From Bacteroidales bacterium (GTDB taxonomy: Bacteria > Bacteroidota > Bacteroidia > Bacteroidales > TTA-H9): a stretch of DNA of 64,000 nucleotides. The position numbers and the translations under genes were made by a program. Within the stretch, counting starts at the first letter, position 1; every line of letters starts with the position of its first letter. The stretch is taken from positions 1-64,000 of the forward strand of contig JAQVCV010000013.1 of NCBI GenBank assembly GCA_028689615.1. The letters are read 5' to 3'. Of the stretch, positions 39,273 to 49,313 are shown piece by piece. The notes below the pieces were generated by a model. The model saw only the letters and a list, made by a program, of their open reading frames with translations, did not search any database and was not told where the DNA came from.

Positions 39273-41696
39273 ATGCGTAAATACATTTTTATTCTGGCTT
39301 TTTTAGCTTTTACTATTCCGACGCGTGTTGCATATGGTCAATCTCCCAAAGGTACAATCAGGGGCACGGTGATTGATAAAGTTACCCAAGTTACCCTGCC
39401 TGGAGCCAACGTGCTGTTATTAAATGTAAACCCGATAGTAGGGACTACGACCAACGAAGAGGGCGATTTTAGGTTGGATGGGGTGATCGCCGGCCGCGTA
39501 AGTCTCAAAATCAGTTTCCTTGGCTACAAGGAGGTTGTTTTAAACAACCTTATTCTGAATTCAGGAAAGGAGCTGGTCATTTCAGCGGAAATGGAAGAAA
39601 AGGTTATGACTGCAAAGGAGGTTGAGATCGTGGCCTCGATGAGCAAACAGACTCCAATTAATTCGATGACCAGTGTTAGTGCACGCGGTTTCACCATTGA
39701 TGAAACCCAGCGTTATGCCGGTAGCCGCAACGATGTTGCCCGGATGGCGACAAATTTTGCTGGTGTAACAGGTGCCAGTGATGCACGTAACGATATTGTA
39801 ATCAGAGGAAACAGCCCGCTTGGATTGCTTTGGCGGCTCGAGGGGGTTGATATTCCAAATCCAAACCACTATGGATCTTCAACTGCTACCGGTGGGCCTG
39901 TATGTATGTTGAACAACAACTTATTGGCACATTCTGATTTTCTTACCGGGGCTTTCCCTGCTGAATATGGCAATGCTGTTTCAGGCGTATTTGACCTTCG
40001 GATGAGAAATGGAAACAACGAGAAGCATGAGTTTTTGGGGCAGGTGGGCTTCAATGGGTTTGAACTGGGGGCAGAAGGTCCCTTGAACCATGAAAACGGA
40101 TCATCTTATCTGGTGAATGCCCGATACAGCACACTGGAGGTGATGGAAAAGATGGGAGCTGATTTTGGCACCGGCACTGGCATCCCGCAATACAAGGATG
40201 CTTCGCTTAAAATTAATTTTCCGAAGACTGCGGTCGGGAGTTTCTCTTTTTTCGCGCTGGGCGGCATCAGCGATATTAGAATATGGGATAGCAAGAAAGA
40301 CACTACCTCTGAGAAAGTTGATTTTTATGCCGGTGAAGGATTCGATCTCACTAATGGCAGCAGGATGGTTACAGCAGGTCTTGTGCATGTGGTACCTCTG
40401 TCAAGGTCATCTTATTTGAAATCAATAGTTTCTGGTGCATTTCATCAGTTTATTACTACAGTTGATTCACTTAATCCATCAGATGTGCGTGATAAATACC
40501 AGATTTATAATAACGATCTTCAGCAGAAGTATTTCACTTTTCAAACCCAATTCAACCACCGGTTTAGCTCCCGAAGTAATTTGAAGGCTGGTGCTATTAC
40601 CCGATTGATTTGGAATGATCTGACAGAAAATGTGTGGTTTAACGAAGATGACGGTTTGCGGATGACTTCTGACTACACCGGCCATTCAACCTTACTGCAA
40701 TCGTTTGTGCAATGGCAATACAAGTTCTCTGATAACCTAACTGCCAACACTGGGGTTCATTTTCTTTATTATGCACTCAATTCGACCTGGAGTGCAGAAC
40801 CACGTTTAGGTTTTAGGTGGAGCATATCCCCAAATAAGACCATCAGTCTGGGTTATGGATTTCATAGCCAGCTCAATCCTATAAATGTTTATTTCAGACA
40901 ATCGAGGATGGCCGACGGTAGCTTTGTTCGACTCAATGAGAGCCTTGGTCTGCTTCGTTCGCACCATCTTGTGGCTGGTTATGACTGGTCGGTAGCAGAA
41001 AACACGAGGGTAAAACTCGAAGCCTATGCTCAATTTCTTGATAAAGCGGGTGTTAATGGGAATAAGCCCTCCTATTTTTCACTTCTTAATGAAGGGGCAA
41101 ATTTCGGGTTTTGGTATCCCGACACTTTAAAAGCTCAAGGTACCGGGCGAAATCTAGGACTCGAGTTAACGCTTGAACGCTTTTTAAGTAAGGGACTATA
41201 CTACCTGGCTACTGTATCCCTTTATGATTCTAAATACAAAGGTAGCGACGGGAAGTTGCGTAGCTCAGCCTTTGATGGTGGATACGTGGTTAATGCATTG
41301 GTTGGTAAAGAGTTTGAGCTGTGGAAGAGCCGTGCCGACCTACGCAAATCTAAGAATACGCTGGGCTTCGATATCAAATACACCCGTTCGGGTGGTCAAC
41401 GTTACACCCCTGGTATAGTAGTTCCTGATCCGGCTACTGACGGTCAAACTTACAAGTTGGAATATGATTTCGACAAGGCATACACCCTTCAATACAAGGA
41501 CTACCAGCGCTTTGACCTGAAAATTACCTGGAGGCGAAATGGCAAAAGGATCACGCAGGAGTGGGCGATTGATATTCAAAACCTTTTTGATCAAAAAAAC
41601 ATATACAGTGAAAAGCTTAACAAGAAAACAGGCGAGCGATCCTTTACCTATCAAATGGGTTTATTGGTTATTCCTCAGTACCGAATAATTTTTTAA
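39273..41696 (+). CDS. TonB-dependent receptor with carboxypeptidase-regulatory-like plug domain
   Basis: GTIRGTVIDKVTQVTLPGANVLLLN...; RNDIVIRGNSPLGLLWRLEGVDIPNPNHYG; beta-barrel C-terminus. Confidence 0.92.
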   Translation: MRKYIFILAFLAFTIPTRVAYGQSPKGTIRGTVIDKVTQVTLPGANVLLLNVNPIVGTTTNEEGDFRLDGVIAGRVSLKISFLGYKEVVLNNLILNSGKELVISAEMEEKVMTAKEVEIVASMSKQTPINSMTSVSARGFTIDETQRYAGSRNDVARMATNFAGVTGASDARNDIVIRGNSPLGLLWRLEGVDIPNPNHYGSSTATGGPVCMLNNNLLAHSDFLTGAFPAEYGNAVSGVFDLRMRNGNNEKHEFLGQVGFNGFELGAEGPLNHENGSSYLVNARYSTLEVMEKMGADFGTGTGIPQYKDASLKINFPKTAVGSFSFFALGGISDIRIWDSKKDTTSEKVDFYAGEGFDLTNGSRMVTAGLVHVVPLSRSSYLKSIVSGAFHQFITTVDSLNPSDVRDKYQIYNNDLQQKYFTFQTQFNHRFSSRSNLKAGAITRLIWNDLTENVWFNEDDGLRMTSDYTGHSTLLQSFVQWQYKFSDNLTANTGVHFLYYALNSTWSAEPRLGFRWSISPNKTISLGYGFHSQLNPINVYFRQSRMADGSFVRLNESLGLLRSHHLVAGYDWSVAENTRVKLEAYAQFLDKAGVNGNKPSYFSLLNEGANFGFWYPDTLKAQGTGRNLGLELTLERFLSKGLYYLATVSLYDSKYKGSDGKLRSSAFDGGYVVNALVGKEFELWKSRADLRKSKNTLGFDIKYTRSGGQRYTPGIVVPDPATDGQTYKLEYDFDKAYTLQYKDYQRFDLKITWRRNGKRITQEWAIDIQNLFDQKNIYSEKLNKKTGERSFTYQMGLLVIPQYRIIF

Positions 41697-41706
41697 TCTT
41701 AGCAGC

Positions 41707-42756
41707 ATGAAATCTGTTTTAACTGTCCATCAATCTGCTGGCAAGCCGTTTTCAGATAAGTGGATTATGCGTATTGGGATTCCTTTGGTGGGCTTGGTTA
41801 TGCCTGTATTGGTCGGGCTGGCTGTTAATATGTCTTTAATCCCTTTTTTGTTTAACCTCCTTATCGGATTGGTCAATACTATGTTGTTGTGGCTTGGATG
41901 CCGGTATATCCTGATGAGGTTATGGCAATTAATCCCGTGGCAGCAGAAACCGTTTCAACATCTTTTAGTTGAGATATTGTCCCTTTCTTTATATACATTC
42001 GCGGTAACAGGGGTGATTTGGCTGGTTGTATGCCGCTATTTTCATCATCTTTATTATCGTGAAGTTGGATTTGCAGAGGTGCTGTTCCCATCGTTAGCTA
42101 TTTCGCTGGTGATTTCCTTTATTCACGAGGGACTGTATTTTTTCAATCAATGGAAAGTTAGCTTTATCCAATCGGAAAATCTGGCACGAGAGCATCTGGT
42201 ATCACAGCTGGAAACTCTGAAAAGCCAGGTAAATCCTCACTTTTTATTCAACAGTCTGAATACCCTTACCGGTTTGATTGAAGAGGATAAGGATTCTGCC
42301 ATTGAATATGTACAGCAATTGTCGGCCTTTTATCGGGCAATTATTCAAACACGAAACCAACAGTTGATTAAGGTTGAGGAAGAACTCGGGCTAATCAACC
42401 GTTATTTTGAAATTCAAAAGAAACGCTATGGCGACAACCTTCAAATGGATTTGGCTGTTGACTCTGCCACACTTCAGCATTGGCTGCCACCACTTTCGTT
42501 GCAGATGCTACTTGAAAATGCGGTGAAGCACAATGTTATAGCTACCGGAAGGCAGTTGAAAATAGAAGTAGAGGCTACTGGTAGCCGCTATTTGTTGATC
42601 AGGAACAATCTTCAGCCTCGTGAAAACGACGAACCTTCGGCCGGAATGGGTTTGCAGAATATCAAAACACGATTTGGCTTATTGACCGATCGCCCCGTGG
42701 AAGTCATCCGGTCGGCGACCCATTTTTCTGTTGCAGTACCAATTTTGGAAGTTTAA
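41707..42756 (+). CDS. LytS/YehU-type sensor histidine kinase
   Basis: LKSQVNPHFLFNSLNTLTGLIEED, LPPLSLQMLLENAVKHNVI, GMGLQNIKTRF. Confidence 0.95.
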   Translation: MKSVLTVHQSAGKPFSDKWIMRIGIPLVGLVMPVLVGLAVNMSLIPFLFNLLIGLVNTMLLWLGCRYILMRLWQLIPWQQKPFQHLLVEILSLSLYTFAVTGVIWLVVCRYFHHLYYREVGFAEVLFPSLAISLVISFIHEGLYFFNQWKVSFIQSENLAREHLVSQLETLKSQVNPHFLFNSLNTLTGLIEEDKDSAIEYVQQLSAFYRAIIQTRNQQLIKVEEELGLINRYFEIQKKRYGDNLQMDLAVDSATLQHWLPPLSLQMLLENAVKHNVIATGRQLKIEVEATGSRYLLIRNNLQPRENDEPSAGMGLQNIKTRFGLLTDRPVEVIRSATHFSVAVPILEV

Positions 42757-42769
42757 TATCGTATTCTAA

Positions 42770-43537
42770 ATGATTGCCCTAATAGTTGAAGATGAATCGG
42801 CTGCATCTCGTCGCCTTTTGCGAATGCTGAGCGAGATCGCGCCGCATATCAAGGTTAACGAAGTGTTGGAAACTGTCTCCGACACCGTGTCATGGCTTAT
42901 GGTGAATCATCATCCCGACCTGATGTTTTGCGACATTCATCTGGCCGATGGCTCTTGTTTTAATATATTCAGGCAGGTGGAAGTAAAATGTCCGGTGATC
43001 TTCATTACTGCCTACGATCAATATGCTATCGAAGCCTTTAAAGCCAATGGTATAGATTATATCCTGAAGCCTGTTAGGATTGAAGAAATAGAAAATGCTC
43101 TTAAAAAGTTAAAAAATTTAATTCAACCTGTTGACCTTCGGGTGTTGCTGGAGCAAATGCAAGTTACAAGGAGGGGAGGGCAACAACGAATTATCGTAAA
43201 GTCTGGTCAGTTGCTTAAAGCTGTTGAAGTGGCTCAAGTAGCTGTTTTCTATGCTGAAGATGGGGTGGTCTTCATTCAGACATTTGAAGGACAACGGTTT
43301 ATTCCAGACTTAACCCTCGACAGGATTATGCAAATAGTTGATCCTTTGATGTTTTTCAGGGTCAATCGTGGGCAGGTGATCAACCAGAAGGCTGTTGTCG
43401 AGATGCACCTTCACACCAAAGGGCGTCTGAAGTTGAAACTCCATCTGAAACATCCTCAGGAATGCATGGTAAGCGCTGATAAAGTGCCTGGTTTTAAGAC
43501 CTGGCTCACCGGAGCACAAAATTTTAACCAGCGTTGA
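42770..43537 (+). CDS. LytTR-family response regulator
   Basis: Receiver domain (VEDE, CDIHLADGSCF, FITAYDQYAIEAFKANGIDYILKPV) plus C-terminal LytTR domain. Confidence 0.95.
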   Translation: MIALIVEDESAASRRLLRMLSEIAPHIKVNEVLETVSDTVSWLMVNHHPDLMFCDIHLADGSCFNIFRQVEVKCPVIFITAYDQYAIEAFKANGIDYILKPVRIEEIENALKKLKNLIQPVDLRVLLEQMQVTRRGGQQRIIVKSGQLLKAVEVAQVAVFYAEDGVVFIQTFEGQRFIPDLTLDRIMQIVDPLMFFRVNRGQVINQKAVVEMHLHTKGRLKLKLHLKHPQECMVSADKVPGFKTWLTGAQNFNQR

Positions 43538-43604
43538 CCTCAGAAGTTTTTATCATTATCGTATATTGCGGTAGTTTTTTACCTAATGAGTAATTGATTT
43601 CTTT

Positions 43605-44531
43605 ATGAGCATGAGCAGTTTCAAACGTACCAGGCTATTTGTTGAACTTGACGAACGTGTTGAGTGGATTAAGGCTTTGTTCAGCCGGACACTTCCCGAT
43701 GAGATGACACCCGGGCAGCGATCCCTGATCGTTGGAGCAGATGGTATGCGGTACACCCTTTTTTCTACTGTCAGTTTTGTTGCTTCCTTTTACCTGGTTC
43801 ATGTATTAATCACCCTTTTTCAGGTGTTATACCTGAGAGCCAATGGTGTTAACCTAACAGGATCTTTTCAATGGATCAGGTTTTTACCTGGCGACCAGGG
43901 GATTTGGGACGAAACCATGATTTTTATAGCTTATGGTATGCCTTATCTGGTTAGCGTTGTTGCAGGTGGGCTCCTGTCTGGTTGGCTTTCGGGTGAAGGG
44001 CGCTTGGGTTGGCGCGTCAGGATTTTTTTCACCTGGCTGGCTATTCACGCTATCATGCAATTTGCCGGTGGTGCTGCTTATGCTACTATGTTTTACGATG
44101 GTTTTGGCATAGCTTATCTTTGGCTTTTTTCTATTCAGCCTGTCCGAATCGGGGTTACTTTTTTTGTGCTATTGGTTCTGTTTGCTACCGGAGGTCGTTG
44201 GATGAGGTTGTTTTTTAAAGGCAGCCCCTCGAGGGTTTTCTTTACTGAATTAAAATACCGACAAAAATTCTTCTGGTTTGCTGTTTTAATTCCTTGGTTA
44301 ACCGGAAGTACACTCATCATGCTTTATCTTTACCCTCCTGCCAACCGTGCCGTATTTATTCAACTTTTGTGTTACCTGTTGATTTTAGGACCTATGTTGA
44401 AAATCGTCCCTCTCGTGGAACCACCCCGACTTGTGAAATCGGAAAAAGCTGTTTTTCAGAAAACCTGGACGGTCGCGGTTGTAGTGGTTGTTTTGATTGC
44501 TTTTAGATTCCTGATACGCCTGGAGTTTTAG
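43605..44531 (+). CDS. Multi-pass membrane protein of unknown function
   Basis: Several hydrophobic helices; co-directional after the LytSR genes. Confidence 0.75.
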   Translation: MSMSSFKRTRLFVELDERVEWIKALFSRTLPDEMTPGQRSLIVGADGMRYTLFSTVSFVASFYLVHVLITLFQVLYLRANGVNLTGSFQWIRFLPGDQGIWDETMIFIAYGMPYLVSVVAGGLLSGWLSGEGRLGWRVRIFFTWLAIHAIMQFAGGAAYATMFYDGFGIAYLWLFSIQPVRIGVTFFVLLVLFATGGRWMRLFFKGSPSRVFFTELKYRQKFFWFAVLIPWLTGSTLIMLYLYPPANRAVFIQLLCYLLILGPMLKIVPLVEPPRLVKSEKAVFQKTWTVAVVVVVLIAFRFLIRLEF

Positions 44532-44559
44532 CATCAGGAAGTTGTTGATGAATACAAGA

Positions 44560-44589
44560 AGAGCCGTGCACAAAGTGCACGGCTCTTTT
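44560..44589. terminator. Intrinsic terminator hairpin
   Basis: AGAGCCGTGCAC-aaa-GTGCACGGCTCT followed by TTT, between convergent genes. Confidence 0.92.
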
Positions 44590-44609
44590 AACATCTTGCG
44601 CCGATACGA

Positions 44610-45611
44610 TTAAGCTCCCAGGGTTGCTACCATAACTGCTTTGATGGTATGAAGTCTGTTTTCAGCTTCATCGAAAACAATCGACATGGGCGATTCGAAA
44701 ACATCTTCGGTTACTTCCATAGCTTCTATGCCGAATTTCTGGTAGATATCCTCACCAACAGCGGTTTCGCGGTTATGGAAAGCAGGCAGACAATGCATGA
44801 ATTTTACACGGGGATTGCCAGTGGCTTTTACCACGTTCATGTTCACCTGGTAGGGAGTGAGGAGTTTGATTCTTTCTGCCCATACCTCGGCGGGTTCACC
44901 CATCGAAACCCAAACATCGGTATAAAGGAAATCGCAACCTTTGGCTCCTTCTTCAACGTTTTCAGTCAGGGTGATTTTGGCCCCTGTTTCTTTGGCTATT
45001 TCGCGGCATTGCGCCACAAGGTTCTCTTCCGGCCAAAGCGATTTTGGAGCTACAGCTCTGAAATCCATACCCATTTTTGCAGCGCCTACCATCAGCGAGT
45101 TGCCCATGTTGTTGCGGGCATCGCCAAAATATGCGAAAGCAACCTGGTGCAAAGGCTTGTCGGTGTGTTCCATCATGGTGAGGAAGTCGGCCAGAATCTG
45201 TGTCGGGTGAAATTCGGTGGTGAGACCATTCCACACGGGTACGCCGGCATAGGCGCCCAGAGTTTCCACAATTTCCTGAGAATAACCACGATATTCGATT
45301 CCGTCGTACATACGACCCAATACACGTGCAGTGTCTTTCATCGACTCTTTTTTTCCCATTTGCGAGCCGGCAGGTCCAAGATAGGTAACGTGTGCTCCCT
45401 GATCGAGGGCAGCCACTTCAAAGGCACAACGAGTTCTGGTGGAATCTTTCTCGAAAAGGAGTACGATGTTTTTCCCTTTTAAGCGTGGCTGCTCGGTTCC
45501 GGCATATTTTGCCTTTTTCAGGTCAGATGAGAGTTGGAGCAGGTGTTGGATTTCCTGTGAGGTGAAGTCAAGCAATTTCAGAAAATTGCGATTTCTAAGA
45601 TTGAAAGCCAT
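44610..45611 (-). CDS. argF: Ornithine carbamoyltransferase
   Basis: [49 protein letters not shown]. Confidence 0.96.
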   Translation of the reverse strand: MAFNLRNRNFLKLLDFTSQEIQHLLQLSSDLKKAKYAGTEQPRLKGKNIVLLFEKDSTRTRCAFEVAALDQGAHVTYLGPAGSQMGKKESMKDTARVLGRMYDGIEYRGYSQEIVETLGAYAGVPVWNGLTTEFHPTQILADFLTMMEHTDKPLHQVAFAYFGDARNNMGNSLMVGAAKMGMDFRAVAPKSLWPEENLVAQCREIAKETGAKITLTENVEEGAKGCDFLYTDVWVSMGEPAEVWAERIKLLTPYQVNMNVVKATGNPRVKFMHCLPAFHNRETAVGEDIYQKFGIEAMEVTEDVFESPMSIVFDEAENRLHTIKAVMVATLGA

Positions 45612-45645
45612 TGAAATAATTTTTTAGTGTTTAAACAAGGTGATT

Positions 45646-46590
45646 TTATTCTGCAAAGATAACAGTTCCTGCGTCAGGTTTTCCAAGTTCGGTGGCGGTA
45701 GTAATCATAGCTTCTTTACCACCGTTTTCAACAAATTGGATGCATGCTGCTACTTTTGGAGCCATGCTGCCGGCAGCAAAGTGCCCTTCGGCCATGAGTT
45801 TACGCGCTTCGCTCACCGGTATTCTGTCGAGAGCCCTTTCGTCGGGTTTGCGGAAATTGATATATACCTTTGGAACATCGGTGAGGATGATGAACTCGTC
45901 GGCATGAATCTGCGTAGCCAGTTGGCTCGAAGCCAGATCCTTGTCGATAACAGCATCAATACCCTGAAGTTTTTTCTCTTCAACATAGAACACAGGGATG
46001 CCGCCACCACCAACGGTGATAATAATCTGCCCATCGCGAGCAAGGGTTTCGATTGATTTAACGTTGTTGATCGCAACGGGTTTTGGCGAGGCTACCACTT
46101 TACGCCATCCCCTTCCTCGTGGATCTTCAGCGAAAATGCTGCCATTGGATGCTGTAATTTTATCGGCTTCTTCTTTAGTGTAAAAAGGGCCTACCGGCTT
46201 CGTGGGTTTTTGGAAGGCAGGGTCGTTTTTATCAACAACCACCTCGGTAATGATCGTAAGAATGTCGCGTTCGAGTCCCTCTTTCAACAGCACGTTACGT
46301 AGTTGTTGCTCAATCATATATCCGATCGAGCCCTGTGTTTCTGCTACACAGAAGTCAATAGGTTGGGCTGGTATGCCATACATCTTTTCGCCTGCTTCGT
46401 GTTGAAGCAGCACGTTCCCAACCTGTGGGCCATTGCCGTGACCTACTACCACATCATATCCATTACGGATTAATTCGAGGAGGTGTGTGCAGGTTTCGTA
46501 AACATTGGCTTCCTGTTCATCAATGGTCCCTTTCTGATCGCCACGAAGAAGGGCATTGCCGCCAAAAGCGATAACTGCTAATTTTTTCAT
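45646..46590 (-). CDS. arcC: Carbamate kinase
   Basis: VIAFGGNALLRG, VVVGHGNGPQVGNVLLQHE, GGGGIPVF, DKDLASSQLA. Confidence 0.97.
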   Translation of the reverse strand: MKKLAVIAFGGNALLRGDQKGTIDEQEANVYETCTHLLELIRNGYDVVVGHGNGPQVGNVLLQHEAGEKMYGIPAQPIDFCVAETQGSIGYMIEQQLRNVLLKEGLERDILTIITEVVVDKNDPAFQKPTKPVGPFYTKEEADKITASNGSIFAEDPRGRGWRKVVASPKPVAINNVKSIETLARDGQIIITVGGGGIPVFYVEEKKLQGIDAVIDKDLASSQLATQIHADEFIILTDVPKVYINFRKPDERALDRIPVSEARKLMAEGHFAAGSMAPKVAACIQFVENGGKEAMITTATELGKPDAGTVIFAE

Positions 46591-46649
46591 GTTTTAATAA
46601 TTGGTTTCCAGGTGATTTAGTGGTTTATGAATCTTCTCAAAAACAAAAA

Positions 46650-46680
46650 AAGGGTAAGAGCATCTATTTGTCTTATCCTT
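46650..46680 (-). terminator. Terminator-like hairpin in the arcC leader (candidate attenuator)
   Basis: Minus strand AAGGATAAGA-caaatagatgc-TCTTACCCTT (9/10 pairs) followed by TTTTTTGTTTTTG. Confidence 0.55.
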
Positions 46681-46706
46681 AATAGGTCTTCTTCAGAAAC
46701 AGGCAG

Positions 46707-46736
46707 CAAAGCTACAAACTTTGTTTTAACTGGCAA
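46707..46736 (-). promoter_or_regulatory. Bacteroidetes-type promoter TTG-N19-TAGCTTTG upstream of arcC
   Basis: Minus strand TTG at 46736-46734 and TAGCTTTG at 46714-46707. Confidence 0.65.
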
Positions 46737-46775
46737 CACTTTTTACCTGGTTTAAGGTGTTTAGGTCGTTTTTTT

Positions 46776-46783
46776 TACATTTG
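46776..46783 (+). promoter_or_regulatory. TACATTTG -7 element upstream of the M19 dipeptidase
   Basis: Matches TAnnTTTG 24 bp before the ATG at 46807. Confidence 0.5.
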
Positions 46784-46806
46784 CCAAACCAATTACAAGT
46801 TTACAC

Positions 46807-48018
46807 ATGAAGAAATCTGCATTTTCTCTACTCTTTCTACTGGCTTTTTGCATTTCAGTTAATTCCCAATCTGTCTCGCGTGCCCTGGAATTGCACAAAA
46901 GGTTGTTAACGGTTGATTCGCATACCGATACACCAATGAGGCTGGTTGATGGTGCAATCAACTTTGGGACAAATAATTCTGAAACAAGGAGTTGTGTCGA
47001 TTTGCCACGCATGGATGCCGGTGGTTTGGATGCAGTTTTTTTTGCTGTCTTTTTAGGACAAGGTGCCCGAACGCCCGAAAAGCATGAACTTGCTTTTGTT
47101 CAGGCTAATAGAATTATTGATACGATCGAGGAGGTGGTTCGCAGGTATTCTGACCGTTGTGGTGTTGCTACTTCGCCTCTTCAGGCGCTGGAACTTGAAA
47201 AGCAGGGCAGGCATGCTGTTTTTCTAGGGATGGAAAACGGCTATCCAATCGGAAATTCTCTTGGTAACATCGAACATTTCTATGACAGGGGCGTCAGATA
47301 CATTACCTTATGTCATTCAAAAAACAATGATATTTGTGACTCATCAACTGATACAGTTGGCTTCAACGGGCTTTCGCGATTCGGAAGGGAAGTGGTTTCG
47401 GAGATGAATCGTGTGGGTATGATGATCGATGTTTCGCACATCAGCGATTCGAGCTTCTATCAAGTAGTCAGGTTGTCGAAAGTGCCTGTAGTGGCATCTC
47501 ACAGTTGCGCCCGGGCACTATGCGACAATCCCAGAAACCTAACTGACGATATGTTGCTAAAATTGAAGAACAATGGAGGAGTTGTTCAACTCTGTATCTT
47601 GAGTGATTATGTGAAAGCCCTGCCTCGGAATCCTGTTCGCGATAGTGCATTCAAAGCTTTAAGGGTGAAATATCGTAATTATGAGGGTCTGACCGACGAT
47701 GAGATGAAATCGGCCAGGAGGGAATATTATGAAAACGACAAGAAATTTCCGGCTCAGAAGGCTACCATTGCTGATGCTGTTGATCATATCGATTACATGG
47801 TGAAGCTGATTGGCATTGAACATGTGGGTATTGGAACCGATTTTGACGGTGGTGGTGGTTTGGCCGATTGTCCAGATGTTTCCTTTCTGTACGGTATTAC
47901 AGAAGAGTTGGTGAAGCGGGGATATTCTGATAGCGATGTTGCTCTGATTTGGGGTGGCAATCTGTTCAGAGTTATGGATCAGGTTGATGCTTATGCACAG
48001 GCAACTCAAACACGATAA
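46807..48018 (+). CDS. Membrane dipeptidase (peptidase M19)
   Basis: VDSHTDTPMRL, VFLGMENGYPIG, MIDVSHISDSSFY, VVASHSCARALCDNPRN, GIGTDFDGGG. Confidence 0.96.
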   Translation: MKKSAFSLLFLLAFCISVNSQSVSRALELHKRLLTVDSHTDTPMRLVDGAINFGTNNSETRSCVDLPRMDAGGLDAVFFAVFLGQGARTPEKHELAFVQANRIIDTIEEVVRRYSDRCGVATSPLQALELEKQGRHAVFLGMENGYPIGNSLGNIEHFYDRGVRYITLCHSKNNDICDSSTDTVGFNGLSRFGREVVSEMNRVGMMIDVSHISDSSFYQVVRLSKVPVVASHSCARALCDNPRNLTDDMLLKLKNNGGVVQLCILSDYVKALPRNPVRDSAFKALRVKYRNYEGLTDDEMKSARREYYENDKKFPAQKATIADAVDHIDYMVKLIGIEHVGIGTDFDGGGGLADCPDVSFLYGITEELVKRGYSDSDVALIWGGNLFRVMDQVDAYAQATQTR

Positions 48019-48033
48019 CCCCGACAGCCCTCA

Positions 48034-49080
48034 TCAGTAGAGAGGGAAAACTTCGTTGAGTTCGCCGGAGTAATAATATTCCCAGGCAATTCGACCAAAC
48101 GTGTACTTTCTGCCTCCAACGTCGATGGTGGCTCCACCAACCTGTGGATTTTTTTTAGGTTTGGAATTGGCAAATCCTATATTGAATAAGGTTGCCAGAA
48201 TTTCGGGGCGGTCTTCAATAGGGAATCCCGCTTTCTGCCACTGAGCAGAAACCTGTTTGATAAATAGTGCAGCATACAGGTAAGCATAGAAGTGGTTCCT
48301 GGAATCTGTAATTCGTTCAAACCGCTCCGATTCAATATTTTCAGAGTGAAATTGAAGCAACCCCTTGAATTGTTGACCAGCATAAAACACAGAGGTGGTG
48401 TCTGCCAGGTTTTTTTCAATGGCAATTGCTGTAAAATCTTTAATCCCTGTCACACCCCAGGAGAAAGAGGTTTCGGAGGTAAGCATTTTTAACGGAGCAA
48501 TCCACTTTTTGAAGGCTTCGCGTCTGGAATCGAACAGTCTGATTTGTTCCGCTATAAGCACTGCTGAGATCAGTCTTGGTGATACGCTGGTGAGTCGGGC
48601 AACACTGTCTATTACCTTCTTGTCTTTAGTTACAGCTTCTTTTAGCACAGGCCATTCTGGCAGGTTTATCCAGTAGAACGCGCTTCGGGTAACTGTTTTG
48701 GAGTCGATTTGGGTAGGGGTGTTCTCCTGACAGTTTAGCCTGAGTGCGGCCAACATCTTCGTGGCTGTCAGAAAACTCCTGTCTTGGGCAAGGTGAACTA
48801 AGATGCGGTGAGCATCGCTGGGATAGAGGGCATACAATTCGCCTGTTTGCTTCAGCAATTCAGATATTTCTGAACTTGTCGATAAAAATTTCGCGGAATC
48901 GGCAACTGTCTGAATGATAGTGCTGTCCAGATCAGTAAAATAGCGATCGTTGTTGTCAATTCCACCCGGATCGTTGGTTATCTGGAGTTTAACAGCCGAC
49001 CAGGCCAGTATCAATACCAAACCAAATATTGCGAAGCAATAAACTAATATGTTGAATATTAGTTTTTTAGAAGGTTTCAT
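48034..49080 (-). CDS. Hypothetical protein with N-terminal membrane anchor
   Basis: TM near N-terminus; ISAVLIAEQIRLF...SWGVTGIKDFTA segment is faintly reminiscent of lysozyme-like folds. Confidence 0.65.
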   Translation of the reverse strand: MKPSKKLIFNILVYCFAIFGLVLILAWSAVKLQITNDPGGIDNNDRYFTDLDSTIIQTVADSAKFLSTSSEISELLKQTGELYALYPSDAHRILVHLAQDRSFLTATKMLAALRLNCQENTPTQIDSKTVTRSAFYWINLPEWPVLKEAVTKDKKVIDSVARLTSVSPRLISAVLIAEQIRLFDSRREAFKKWIAPLKMLTSETSFSWGVTGIKDFTAIAIEKNLADTTSVFYAGQQFKGLLQFHSENIESERFERITDSRNHFYAYLYAALFIKQVSAQWQKAGFPIEDRPEILATLFNIGFANSKPKKNPQVGGATIDVGGRKYTFGRIAWEYYYSGELNEVFPLY

Positions 49081-49238
49081 TCTTGCATTTTAAAAAATTG
49101 CGCAAAGGTAGATTTTTTACACCATATTAATTACATTTTAAACCAATGCGCTTGAATATTTATTTCATATGAATGTTTTTTTCTGAATACCAACCCGGTC
49201 GGCCTTTGGTTGACCCTTTTCTGAGGCGGGGTAACGCC

Positions 49239-49259
49239 CTTCGGGCACTTTGCCCGAAG
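49239..49259. repeat. Perfect 9-bp hairpin CTTCGGGCA-ctt-TGCCCGAAG
   Basis: Intergenic palindrome upstream of ssb stop. Confidence 0.7.
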
Positions 49260-49313
49260 AGCATAACCTTTAAGTGTTGAAACGCAACGAACGGCTTCTG
49301 AATCAGGTGTTAA

